The translations under genes were made by a program, and so were the position numbers. This document shows, piece by piece, positions 1-7,402 of a DNA stretch of 57,375 nt (position 1 is the first letter of the stretch; each line of letters begins with the position of its first letter). The DNA is from an uncultured Lachnospiraceae bacterium (lineage in GTDB: Bacteria; Bacillota; Clostridia; Lachnospirales; Lachnospiraceae): NCBI GenBank assembly GCA_947629525.1, contig CANREB010000011.1, positions 1-57,375 on the forward strand. The letters are read 5' to 3'. Under the pieces are notes generated by a model. That model saw only the letters and a list, made by a program, of their open reading frames with translations. It did not search any database and was not told the DNA's origin.

Positions 1-22
1 CTTATGAAGGGATATAATAACT

Positions 23-487
23 ATGATAAAAATACTTTTCATCTGCCACGGCAACATCTGCCGCAGCCCCATGGCTCAATTCGTCCTACAGGACATGGTA
101 AATAAACTGGGTATAGCCGAACATTTTACCATCGATTCCAAAGCCACCAGCACGGAAGAAATCGGCAATCCCCCTCACAGGGGCACCGTAAATAAAATGC
201 GTGAAGTCGGCATCCCTGTATTACCACACAGAGCAGCCCAAATCACATGGAGCGATTATCTGAACTTTGACTACATCATCGGCATGGACACATGGAATAT
301 GCGTAATCTCAACAAAATGCTAAAGAATGATCCCGACAAAAAACTATATAAACTCTTGACATTTTCAAATTCAGACAGAGACATAGCAGACCCATGGTAT
401 ACAGGCAATTTTGATGAAACTTATGATGATGTAGTCGAAGGCTGCGAAGGACTTATCAAGTACCTTAAAAGAAATGGGAAAATATGA
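23..487 (+). CDS. Low-molecular-weight protein tyrosine phosphatase
   Basis: Cytoplasmic phosphatase of about 154 residues that hydrolyses phosphotyrosine through a cysteinyl-phosphate intermediate. The N-terminal P-loop reads C-H-G-N-I-C-R-S, giving the CX5RS signature with nucleophile C8 and R14; the general-acid motif is D-P-W with D123. Length fits the family. A purine-rich ribosome-binding site (GAAGGG) lies just before the ATG. It converges on tspO with about 10 bases between them. The physiological substrate is not evident; in Firmicutes such enzymes are linked to polysaccharide kinases or stress, but no such kinase is nearby. Confidence 0.93.
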   Translation: MIKILFICHGNICRSPMAQFVLQDMVNKLGIAEHFTIDSKATSTEEIGNPPHRGTVNKMREVGIPVLPHRAAQITWSDYLNFDYIIGMDTWNMRNLNKMLKNDPDKKLYKLLTFSNSDRDIADPWYTGNFDETYDDVVEGCEGLIKYLKRNGKI

Positions 488-496
488 TACATCCGC

Positions 497-970
497 TTAA
501 TTAAGCAGATAGATCATAAGATTTAAATACCCTGCGAATGTTACCCATATCAGATAAGGTATCTGCAAATATGCCGCAGCAGGTTTTATACGGTAGAACT
601 TTATTATCATTTTGACGATTACGAGCCATAAAAATACAAGCCATATAAATGATAGAAGATACGCTTGCATATTAAAAAATATAAGCGGCCAAAAGAAATT
701 CAGTATAAGCTGTACAGCATATGAAAGAAGAGCGTCAGTTACCTCTTCGGGCTGATCTTTTTTGCGCATAAAGATCATCGCACCGCTTATCCCCATAAAG
801 ATATACAGAAGCGTCCACACTATTGAAAAAACGATTGGCGGGGGCGACAAAGGCGGTTTGACAATTCGATCATAAATATCCATACCGCCGCGCGTGAAAA
901 AAGCTGACGCAATACCGCCGCCGAGCGATATCACGATTGAGATGATATACGGTTTTAATTTTGAAATCAT
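497..970 (-). CDS. tspO: TspO/MBR family membrane protein
   Basis: Small integral membrane protein (157 residues) of the TspO/MBR (tryptophan-rich sensory protein) family, which binds tetrapyrroles and related ligands. It has five hydrophobic segments and the typical P-P-L-S-P-P-P stretch followed by a W-T-L-L-Y-I-F-M-G motif near residues 38-58. It lies 64 bases downstream of tyrA on the same strand. Its GAGG ribosome-binding site is inside a predicted mRNA hairpin that starts just after the tyrA stop, so its translation or transcription may be conditional. The ligand cannot be told from sequence. Confidence 0.9.
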   Translation of the reverse strand: MISKLKPYIISIVISLGGGIASAFFTRGGMDIYDRIVKPPLSPPPIVFSIVWTLLYIFMGISGAMIFMRKKDQPEEVTDALLSYAVQLILNFFWPLIFFNMQAYLLSFIWLVFLWLVIVKMIIKFYRIKPAAAYLQIPYLIWVTFAGYLNLMIYLLN

Positions 971-973
971 AAA

Positions 974-1023
974 AACCTCGCTGCCGTTAAATATATTTAC
1001 AATATTTTATGCGGCGCGAGGTT
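974..1023 (-). promoter_or_regulatory. Hairpin covering the tspO ribosome-binding site
   Basis: On the minus strand AACCTCGC (1023-1016) pairs with GCGAGGTT (981-974), and the adjoining GCCG/CGGC adds four pairs past one bulged A; the loop is about 25 nt and AT-rich. The 3' arm contains the GAGG ribosome-binding site of tspO and runs into a short T tract just before its ATG. It could act as a tyrA terminator or as a translational lock on tspO. The pairing is seen; the role is inferred. Confidence 0.5.
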
Positions 1024-1034
1024 CTTTAATTCAT

Positions 1035-2129
1035 TTATTCTCTTTGACAGACAATATAGTTGAGTCCCTGAAACAGCGTTACTGCTTCATCAAGAGCTTC
1101 CTGCTCATAAAATGTGACCTGCAGTACGCCCTGCTCAAATTCGCGGTTATGTACGATTCCGATATTTTTTATGGAAATCCCTGCTTTGGCGAGTAATGTT
1201 GCGATATTGGCAATAGCGCCCGCTTCATCGGGAATATCTAGATAGCAGCCGTAGAGTTTTTCAATAGGACCTCTTGGCGCATTGGAGAATGAATCACGGT
1301 ATTCCTTTGAAGCAGTGAAAAGATCAAACGTATATCCTGCCTGCTTATTGCGAATAGCGCGGCTTATATCAGTCAGGGATGCAATATAATCATCAAGCAG
1401 GTCGGCAATGTTTTCCGTATTAGCCATACAGATGGATTCCCACATATCAGGCGAAGAGGAAGCTATGCGGGTAATATCTTTAAAACCGCCGGCAGCAATA
1501 AGCTTCATAGTCCCTTCTTTGCTGTCATGGTCATGAACAAGATTGGCGAGAGCCGCTGCGACAAGATGAGGGACATGGCTTATTGCCGCTGTCACATAGT
1601 CGTGCTCGTCACAGCTTAAGATCAGTGGGATAGCCCCCATTTCTTCAACCAGAGTGCGGTATTTGCGGACAGCTTCAGAAGAAACTTCATCTGCAGGAGT
1701 TAAAATATAGTAAGCATTTTCAAGAATGGAAGCGCTTGAATTGGCAAAACCTGTCTTTTCGCTTCCTGCCATAGGATGACCGCCTATAAACTGCCTGCTA
1801 AGTCCGAGTCTTTTGACCTCGTTGTGGATGGTGCCCTTAACACTTCCGACATCGGTAATTACAGTATGGTCTGATATATGTCCTTTTAACTGTTCCAAAA
1901 ATTTGTTATTGACAGCAACAGGGGCACATAGAAAGATCAGATCGCAATCGTAGAAGCTGCTGCCGATCTGTGTAACCCCCTCATCTATCACACCTGATGA
2001 AAGCGCCTCGTCGATTGTTGACTGTTTTCTCGCATATGCGATAATATGGGCATTCGGACGTGACGCTCTGATAGCTTTGGCAATCGAACCGCCGATCAGT
2101 CCCAAACTTAAAAAACCAAACTTATCCAT
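1035..2129 (-). CDS. tyrA: Prephenate dehydrogenase with C-terminal ACT domain
   Basis: NAD(P)-dependent oxidative decarboxylation of prephenate to 4-hydroxyphenylpyruvate in tyrosine synthesis. The N-terminus has the Rossmann glycine motif (G-L-G-L-I-G-G-S), and the middle has the family stretch F-I-G-G-H-P-M-A-G-S-E. The last ~75 residues resemble an ACT domain (D-I-P-D-E-A-G-A-I-A-N-I), usual for feedback control by tyrosine. No chorismate mutase domain is fused. The ATG at 2129 is preferred; a GTG at 2141 is in frame but sits in the GGGGTGGG purine run that probably serves as ribosome-binding site. I see no T-box upstream. Confidence 0.93.
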   Translation of the reverse strand: MDKFGFLSLGLIGGSIAKAIRASRPNAHIIAYARKQSTIDEALSSGVIDEGVTQIGSSFYDCDLIFLCAPVAVNNKFLEQLKGHISDHTVITDVGSVKGTIHNEVKRLGLSRQFIGGHPMAGSEKTGFANSSASILENAYYILTPADEVSSEAVRKYRTLVEEMGAIPLILSCDEHDYVTAAISHVPHLVAAALANLVHDHDSKEGTMKLIAAGGFKDITRIASSSPDMWESICMANTENIADLLDDYIASLTDISRAIRNKQAGYTFDLFTASKEYRDSFSNAPRGPIEKLYGCYLDIPDEAGAIANIATLLAKAGISIKNIGIVHNREFEQGVLQVTFYEQEALDEAVTLFQGLNYIVCQRE

Positions 2130-2289
2130 AATAAATCCCACCCCACAATAATTTTACTATTTTAAGCAACATAGCGCAACCCCAAAATATTTTCTTTTTA
2201 TTGCTCAAAATAATACAATCTGCACAAAAAGCATTGTATTAATTAAAAAAATATAGTAAAATTCACTTATAGGCTGTTTAAAGCTTACG

Positions 2290-2318
2290 ATTTACTTCCC
2301 GCGCTGCATGAAGTAAAT
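2290..2318. repeat. 9-bp inverted repeat before the EF-G-like gene
   Basis: ATTTACTTC (2290-2298) and GAAGTAAAT (2310-2318) form a perfect 9-bp inverted repeat around an 11-nt spacer, ending 40 bases before the EF-G-like start codon. It could be an operator or a 5'-leader hairpin. There is no T tract to make it a terminator. Confidence 0.45.
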
Positions 2319-2357
2319 TGTCCATAAGAATAAAGCGGCGCAGAAATGAGGATTGCG

Positions 2358-4451
2358 ATGAATATTTACACGACCGACAAAATCAGAAACATAGTATTGC
2401 TGGGACATGGCGGGGCAGGCAAGACCAGTCTTGTTGAGTCAATGGCTTACCTTGCAGGGATCACATCACGTATGGGCAGAGTAGAGGATGCCAATACCCT
2501 CAGTGATTTCGGCAAAGAGGAGCAGAAGAGAAAAATCTCTATAAGCACATCAGTAATACCTGTCGAATGGGAGGGTATTAAGATCAATGTGCTTGACACG
2601 CCCGGCTATTTTGACTTTATTGGAGAAGTCGAGGAGGCTATAAGCGCCGCCGATGCCGCCGTTATCGTTGTTTCAGGCAAGTCCGGTGTTGAAGCGGGTA
2701 CGGAGAAGGCATGGGAGCTTTGTGAAAAGTATAAGCTGCCGCGAATGATATACGTTACAGGCATGGATGCCGACAACGCTTCATTTAAAAATGTAGTCGA
2801 GACCCTCACGGATATGTACGGTAAAAAGATTGCACCGTTCCATTTTCCGATAAGGGAAGATGAGAAATTTGTCGGCTATGTGAATGTTGTAAGCGAAACG
2901 GGCAACCGTTGGAAGGGTAAAGATGTTGTAGAGTGCGAAATTCCCGAATACAGTAAAGATAACCTGTCGCTTTACAAGGAGACGCTTATGGAAGCCGTCG
3001 CTGAGACAAGCGAAGAGTTTATGGACAGATATTTTGGCGGGGAGACTTTTACGGAGAATGAGATACGTGCTGCACTGCGCAGCAATGTGATCGACGGTAC
3101 AATAGTACCGATAAGCATGGGTTCCAATACATTGTGTCAGGGAACTTACGCGCTTCTTGACGATATTATTAAATATCTGCCAAGCCCTGAAAACAAAAAG
3201 ATAGCGGGATTCAATATGAAGACAAACGAAGTGTTTGAAGCGAACTATGATTTTGCAAAGCCAAAATCAGCGTATGTATTCAAAACAATAGTGGATCCGT
3301 TTATCGGCAAGTACTCACTGATCAAGGTATGTTCAGGAGTATTTAAACCTGACGATGTGATTTACAATAAAGATAAAGATATAGAAGAAAAAGTCAGCAA
3401 GCTTTATGTGCTTCAGGGAAGCAAGCCTATCGAGATAAGCGAACTTCATGCGGGCGACATAGGTGCGATAGCTAAACTGACTGCGGCAAGAACAGGTAAT
3501 ACGCTGTCCACTAAAGCGACAGTTATTGAATATGGCAAATTCGAGATTTCAAAACCTTATACATCTATGCGTTACAAAGTGCCTAATAAGAACGATATCG
3601 ACAAAGTCTCACAGGCACTGCAGAAGCTCTCTCATGAAGATCAGACGCTGAAAGTCGTAAATGACATAGAAAACAGGCAGACGCTTCTTTACGGCATAGG
3701 TGAGCAGCAGCTTGAGATAATACAGAGCCGTCTTGTGAATGAGTATAAATGCGAGATAGAACTCAGTAAACCGAAGGTTGCGTTCAGGGAAACGATAAAG
3801 AAAAAGTCGGATGTAGAATACAAATATAAGAAGCAGTCGGGTGGACACGGACAATACGGTCACGTTAAGATGCGTTTTGAATTTTCAGGCGACCTTGAGA
3901 AGCCGTATGTATTTGAACAGGAAGTAGTCGGAGGAGCTGTTCCTAAAAATTATTTCCCCGCGGTTGAAAAGGGGCTTCAGGAGTCGGTTCAGAGAGGACC
4001 GCTTGCGGCGTACCCTGTAGTCGGCGTGAAAGCTGTGCTTTACGACGGTTCATATCATCCTGTGGATTCGTCGGAAATGGCTTTTAAGATGGCAACTATT
4101 CAGGCGTTTAAGAAAGGAATAATGGAGGCATCCCCGATACTGCTTGAGCCGATCGCAAACCTCAAGGTGACTGTACCCGACAGATATACGGGCGATATTA
4201 TGGGAGATCTGAACAAGCGGCGCGGCAGAGTGCTTGGAATGAATCCGATAGGAAACGGCAAGCAGACAATAGAAGCTGATATACCGGTGATGGAGCTTAA
4301 CGGATATTGTACGGTGCTTCGCTCGATGACGGCAGGGCGCGGAAGCTATGAGTACGAGTTTGTAAGATATGAGCAGACGCCAAGCGATATTCAGGAAGCG
4401 GAAGTTAAAGCAAGGGCAGGCAAAGTTGCCGAAAATTCAGAAGATGCATGA
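2358..4451 (+). CDS. EF-G-like translation GTPase (paralogue)
   Basis: 697-residue protein with the full EF-G layout: GTP-binding domain with P-loop G-H-G-G-A-G-K-T (16-23), G3 motif D-T-P-G, then domains II-V. It belongs to the EF-G paralogue group rather than the main fusA product, whose P-loop is typically A-H-I-D-A-G-K-T-T. The G4 motif that should be N-K-x-D reads T-G-M-D, an unusual loss of the guanine-recognising Asn. The ATG at 2358 is chosen because GAGG lies 7 bases upstream; an in-frame ATG at 2346 has no good site. It stands alone, not beside rpsL/rpsG/tuf, and its end faces the histidine kinase gene with an 8-base gap. Its function on the ribosome is unproven. Confidence 0.88.
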   Translation: MNIYTTDKIRNIVLLGHGGAGKTSLVESMAYLAGITSRMGRVEDANTLSDFGKEEQKRKISISTSVIPVEWEGIKINVLDTPGYFDFIGEVEEAISAADAAVIVVSGKSGVEAGTEKAWELCEKYKLPRMIYVTGMDADNASFKNVVETLTDMYGKKIAPFHFPIREDEKFVGYVNVVSETGNRWKGKDVVECEIPEYSKDNLSLYKETLMEAVAETSEEFMDRYFGGETFTENEIRAALRSNVIDGTIVPISMGSNTLCQGTYALLDDIIKYLPSPENKKIAGFNMKTNEVFEANYDFAKPKSAYVFKTIVDPFIGKYSLIKVCSGVFKPDDVIYNKDKDIEEKVSKLYVLQGSKPIEISELHAGDIGAIAKLTAARTGNTLSTKATVIEYGKFEISKPYTSMRYKVPNKNDIDKVSQALQKLSHEDQTLKVVNDIENRQTLLYGIGEQQLEIIQSRLVNEYKCEIELSKPKVAFRETIKKKSDVEYKYKKQSGGHGQYGHVKMRFEFSGDLEKPYVFEQEVVGGAVPKNYFPAVEKGLQESVQRGPLAAYPVVGVKAVLYDGSYHPVDSSEMAFKMATIQAFKKGIMEASPILLEPIANLKVTVPDRYTGDIMGDLNKRRGRVLGMNPIGNGKQTIEADIPVMELNGYCTVLRSMTAGRGSYEYEFVRYEQTPSDIQEAEVKARAGKVAENSEDA

Positions 4452-4459
4452 CCATAAAG

Positions 4460-5716
4460 TTACAATGGCAGGATTACCGTGAATACGGAGCCGCCATCAG
4501 GCGCGTCACTTACATTTATGATACCGCAGTGTGCCTGAATGATTTCATATGCGATAGACAGACCCAGCCCGAAGTGTCCTTTGACACTTCGGGATTTTTC
4601 GCATCTGTAAAAACGTTCAAAAATATGCTCTTTTTCCTCATCGGGAATACCAATGCCTGTGTCAGAGACTGTGATAATGAAGTTAAAGGTATTTACAGAA
4701 AGGTTGAGTCTGATTGTTCCGTTTTCAGGTGTATAGCTTATAGCGTTATGGATAAGTATTGTTATCACTTGGGCTATACGGTTGGGATCGCATACGCATT
4801 TTGGAATGGCATTTTCAGGAAGGGACACATTAATTCGTATATTTTTTTCCTTTGCCATGGCTTCAAATTTTTCGCTTGTATTGAGAAGAATAGTGTCAAG
4901 TTCGGCAGGGATCTTTTCTATATCAAAGCGGTCAGCATCGCTTTGTGAAAGTATGAGCATATCATCTATCAGCGATGCCATGCGCAGGGCTTCATTTTTT
5001 ATTATTGCGGTGCTGCTGTCTGTCCTGTCAAGAGTTTCCGCGTATGACAGGATCACTGCAAGCGGGGTGCACAGCTCATGCGAGGCGGCTGCTGTGAAAC
5101 GGTTTTGCCTGATGCGGCTTTCTTCGATAGGGCGCAGGAGCCTGCCTGTAAAGAAATATGAAAAAAGCCATATAGCAAGCAGGGCAGCGGATATTATCAC
5201 AAGGAACAAAAATCGCTGCACTATTATACTGCTGTGTATCTGCGAATGCGGCATTATTATGAGAATTTCCAAGTGCGACTTGTCTTTTTTATAGTCGATG
5301 ACAAAACATTGATTTTTGCTGTATGTGAATTTCTTGTATGAACTCAGATATGAGAGTGTACTCTCTGACATTGCTGATGAATTTGTATGATAATATTCCC
5401 AACAGTTACTGACAAACGTGTCATATTTAAGACTGGATCTGTCCTTATTATTATATAAAAACGGAGAACCGTTATCCAATATGAAAATATGGTAACTGCC
5501 GCTGCTTTCAAGCTGTGACAGCCATGTATATGAAAGCATTCCGTATTGCTCAAGGTTAGAGGCGATAGTGTATATATCATTGTACACTGATAAGATACGT
5601 GTTTGTATCAGGTTTTTTTCGGAAATGAATAAATAGCCAAGAGTCATTATTATAAGTATGACTGTAGTAATGCCTCCGCTCAACAACGTGAGGCGCAGAC
5701 GGATTTTTTTAAACAT
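4460..5716 (-). CDS. Sensor histidine kinase
   Basis: Membrane sensor kinase of 418 residues, partner of the response regulator that precedes it by 3 bases. It has one transmembrane segment near residues 9-31, an extracellular domain of about 135 residues, a second segment near 168-189, then HisKA (H213 in H-E-L-C-T-P-L), the N box (H-N-A-I-S-Y-T), the G1 box (D-T-G-I-G-I-P-D) and G2 (G-H-F-G-L-G-L-S). The H box has Cys where Arg is usual (HELRTP). A ribosome-binding site AAGAGG precedes the ATG. The signal is unknown; the matching regulator box at the neighbouring transporter cluster suggests that cluster is its target. Confidence 0.92.
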   Translation of the reverse strand: MFKKIRLRLTLLSGGITTVILIIMTLGYLFISEKNLIQTRILSVYNDIYTIASNLEQYGMLSYTWLSQLESSGSYHIFILDNGSPFLYNNKDRSSLKYDTFVSNCWEYYHTNSSAMSESTLSYLSSYKKFTYSKNQCFVIDYKKDKSHLEILIIMPHSQIHSSIIVQRFLFLVIISAALLAIWLFSYFFTGRLLRPIEESRIRQNRFTAAASHELCTPLAVILSYAETLDRTDSSTAIIKNEALRMASLIDDMLILSQSDADRFDIEKIPAELDTILLNTSEKFEAMAKEKNIRINVSLPENAIPKCVCDPNRIAQVITILIHNAISYTPENGTIRLNLSVNTFNFIITVSDTGIGIPDEEKEHIFERFYRCEKSRSVKGHFGLGLSIAYEIIQAHCGIINVSDAPDGGSVFTVILPL

Positions 5717-5719
5717 ATT

Positions 5720-6415
5720 TTACCTCTTATTTGTGCCGGCATCTGCGGTTTCAAGATAATATCCGATGCCGCGCACGGTTCTCAGTTCCAGTCGGCTGTC
5801 AACGCTTTTTAGACGCCGCCTCAGAAAATGTATATAGTTGTCGAGATTTCCATTTTCCACATCGCTGTCAGGACCCCAGACTTTTAACAGCAGTGTATCT
5901 CTTGGGATAGTCCTGCAGGGATTTCTTAAGAATATTTCAAGCAATGTGCCTTCGCGGTTCGAGAGCGAGCAGCTTTTGGAAGCGCCGCTTAAAACATTGC
6001 TGTCCGTATTATAGCTTATATCGGAAAGTTCCAGTACATTTGTCATATTTATTGTAGGTGAGCGTCTTGTCACGCACTGTATTCGCGCGATAAGCTCCTC
6101 AAACTCAAATGGTTTTACGAGATAATCGTCAGCTCCGAGATTAAGCCCTGTCAGCTTGTCATTGAGAGTGCCAAGAGCTGTGATGATAATTACAGGTATC
6201 GTTATATTGTCCGCGCGCAGCTTTTTTAAAACCTCTATGCCGTCCATATACGGCAGCATACGGTCAAGCAGTATCACATCATGAATGTTCTGTTCCGCAT
6301 AATAAAGCGCTTCGTCGCCGTCAAAGCATGAGTCTACTTCAAAACCGCGTGCCGTTAGACGCCCGGTGAGCGATTGGTTCAGATTTTCATCATCTTCCGC
6401 AAGTAAAATGCGCAT
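5720..6415 (-). CDS. OmpR/PhoB-family response regulator
   Basis: 231-residue DNA-binding response regulator. The receiver domain has the acidic pair D8-D9, phospho-acceptor D51 and K101 in the Y-L-V-K-P-F motif; the C-terminal winged helix ends in R-T-V-R-G-I-G-Y-Y-L. The ATG at 6415 is chosen because GGAGG lies 9 bases upstream and the protein then starts directly at the receiver strand M-R-I-L-L-A-E-D-D; the frame stays open further upstream. It is co-transcribed with the kinase. A TTAGAG-N5-TTAGAG direct repeat lies upstream of its own -10 box and an identical one before the transporter cluster at 7.4 kb, suggesting autoregulation and control of that cluster. Confidence 0.95.
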   Translation of the reverse strand: MRILLAEDDENLNQSLTGRLTARGFEVDSCFDGDEALYYAEQNIHDVILLDRMLPYMDGIEVLKKLRADNITIPVIIITALGTLNDKLTGLNLGADDYLVKPFEFEELIARIQCVTRRSPTINMTNVLELSDISYNTDSNVLSGASKSCSLSNREGTLLEIFLRNPCRTIPRDTLLLKVWGPDSDVENGNLDNYIHFLRRRLKSVDSRLELRTVRGIGYYLETADAGTNKR

Positions 6416-6484
6416 AATAAAAGCCTCCATATGTAAAAAATGTAAAAATATATTCTTATAATTCCCCCTGAATAAATCTAATAT

Positions 6485-6517
6485 AGTATAACACAAAAAA
6501 CTCTAAGAAATCTCTAA
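6485..6517 (-). promoter_or_regulatory. Promoter of the two-component operon with regulator box
   Basis: On the minus strand TTAGAG (6517-6512), five bases, TTAGAG (6506-6501), ten bases, then -10 box TATACT (6490-6485). Two hexamers at an 11-bp period, ending ten bases before the -10 box, is the geometry of OmpR/PhoB-class activator sites. The same arrangement occurs at 7285-7317. The sequence is seen; binding is inferred. Confidence 0.6.
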
Positions 6518-6571
6518 TATTGATTAATATTTATATAAATTCAATCATATCCAATTACCTTCACCCGTTCC

Positions 6572-6589
6572 GTCACGTCCTGTCACGTC
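6572..6589. repeat. Direct repeat GTCACGTC, 10-bp period
   Basis: GTCACGTC occurs at 6572-6579 and again at 6582-6589, just upstream of the promoter of the toxin-antitoxin pair. It may be an operator for the antitoxin or another regulator; nothing else supports this. Confidence 0.35.
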
Positions 6590-6614
6590 AGACAATAAAT
6601 TGTATATTAATTGA

Positions 6615-6642
6615 TTGACAAAGCATATAATAATGATATAAA
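6615..6642 (+). promoter_or_regulatory. Promoter of the toxin-antitoxin operon
   Basis: TTGACA (6615-6620), 16-base spacer, TATAAA (6637-6642). It lies 26 bases before the antitoxin ATG and is divergent from the two-component promoter. Confidence 0.6.
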
Positions 6643-6667
6643 ATACAACCAGAGAGGAGATGATACC

Positions 6668-6931
6668 ATGGCACATACAACGCAGATAAATTTGCGCATA
6701 GACGAGGACGTTAAACGCAGCGCGGAAAAGGTTCTCGACGATATAGGACTTTCAATGTCGGCGGCTATCACGGTATTTTTGAAAAAAGTAAGCAGAGAGC
6801 ACCGAATACCGTTTGAAGTTTCCGCAGACCCGTTTTATTCTGAAAGTAATATGCGTTATTTGGAGCAGAGAATGGAAGATTACAAAGCGGGCAGACTTCA
6901 CTTTGCGGAACATGAGCTGATAGAGGAGTGA
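6668..6931 (+). CDS. RelB/DinJ-family antitoxin
   Basis: 87-residue antitoxin with an N-terminal ribbon-helix-helix domain (T-T-Q-I-N-L-R-I-D-E-D-V-K...G-L-S-M-S-A-A-I) and an acidic C-terminal tail likely to wrap the toxin. It neutralises the toxin encoded directly downstream and, as in this family generally, probably represses its own promoter. The ATG at 6668 follows a GAGGAG site by seven bases; an upstream in-frame ATG at 6611 precedes the predicted promoter and is rejected. Its stop is 2 bases before the toxin ATG, with the toxin ribosome-binding site inside its last codons, so the two are translationally coupled. Confidence 0.9.
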   Translation: MAHTTQINLRIDEDVKRSAEKVLDDIGLSMSAAITVFLKKVSREHRIPFEVSADPFYSESNMRYLEQRMEDYKAGRLHFAEHELIEE

Positions 6932-6933
6932 CT

Positions 6934-7203
6934 ATGCAGATAAAAACAATACAGTGGGATTTTGACGCATGGGAAGATTATCTATATTGGCAGTCGCATG
7001 ACAAGAAGATGTTAAAAAAGATAAACCAGCTTGTAAAGGATATAAGCCGCAATCCGTTTGAGGGCATAGGGAAACCGGAGCCATTGAAAGAAAATCTTGC
7101 CGGATATTGGAGCAGGCGGATTGATGAAGAGCATAGACTTGTATATATAGTTGAGGAAGATAGAGTCTTGATTTTTTCATGCAAAGGTCACTACGACAAC
7201 TAA
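6934..7203 (+). CDS. yoeB: YoeB/Txe-family mRNA interferase toxin
   Basis: 89-residue ribosome-dependent endoribonuclease of the RelE superfamily, cleaving mRNA in the A site when released from its antitoxin. Family residues are visible: E49 in G-K-P-E-P-L-K, the W-S-R-R-I-D-E-E-H-R-L-V-Y stretch with R68, and H86-Y87 at the C-terminus, matching the catalytic Glu, Arg and His of E. coli YoeB. The ATG at 6934 has GAGGAG six bases upstream; a GTG at 6928 overlapping the antitoxin stop is less likely. A strong terminator follows. The toxin looks intact. Confidence 0.92.
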   Translation: MQIKTIQWDFDAWEDYLYWQSHDKKMLKKINQLVKDISRNPFEGIGKPEPLKENLAGYWSRRIDEEHRLVYIVEEDRVLIFSCKGHYDN

Positions 7204-7218
7204 AAAATCAAACTGCCC

Positions 7219-7270
7219 AAGTGCAGACGTTAGAAAACAAATACCTCTAACGTCCTGCACTTATTTTTTT
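7219..7270 (+). terminator. Rho-independent terminator after the toxin gene
   Basis: AAGTGCAG-ACGTTAGA (7219-7234) pairs with TCTAACGT-CCTGCACTT-type sequence (7246-7262) with a single bulged C. This gives a 16-bp stem with an 11-nt loop, followed by ATTTTTTTG. It separates the toxin-antitoxin operon from the transporter cluster. Confidence 0.85.
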
Positions 7271-7284
7271 GTTCAAAATTCATA

Positions 7285-7317
7285 TTAGAGAATTATTAGA
7301 GAAAACTATGCTAATAT
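7285..7317 (+). promoter_or_regulatory. Promoter of the transporter cluster with regulator box
   Basis: TTAGAG (7285-7290), five bases, TTAGAG (7296-7301), ten bases, then TAATAT (7312-7317) as -10 box; no good -35 hexamer. This is the same spacing as at the promoter of the neighbouring OmpR-family regulator, so that regulator probably activates this promoter. The start codon of the first cluster gene is about 85 bases downstream. Confidence 0.6.
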
Positions 7318-7402
7318 AAAACCGCAAAATCCAAAAAACTGTACGGAAAACGGATTTAAGACTTAAGCCGCAGAACAGCGGTATGGAGGAGGAAGACTGA
7401 AA

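Noticed and set aside
4448..4948. Open frame of 166 codons on the plus strand after the EF-G-like gene
   Set aside because: It lies entirely antisense to the conserved ATPase region of the histidine kinase and matches nothing recognisable.
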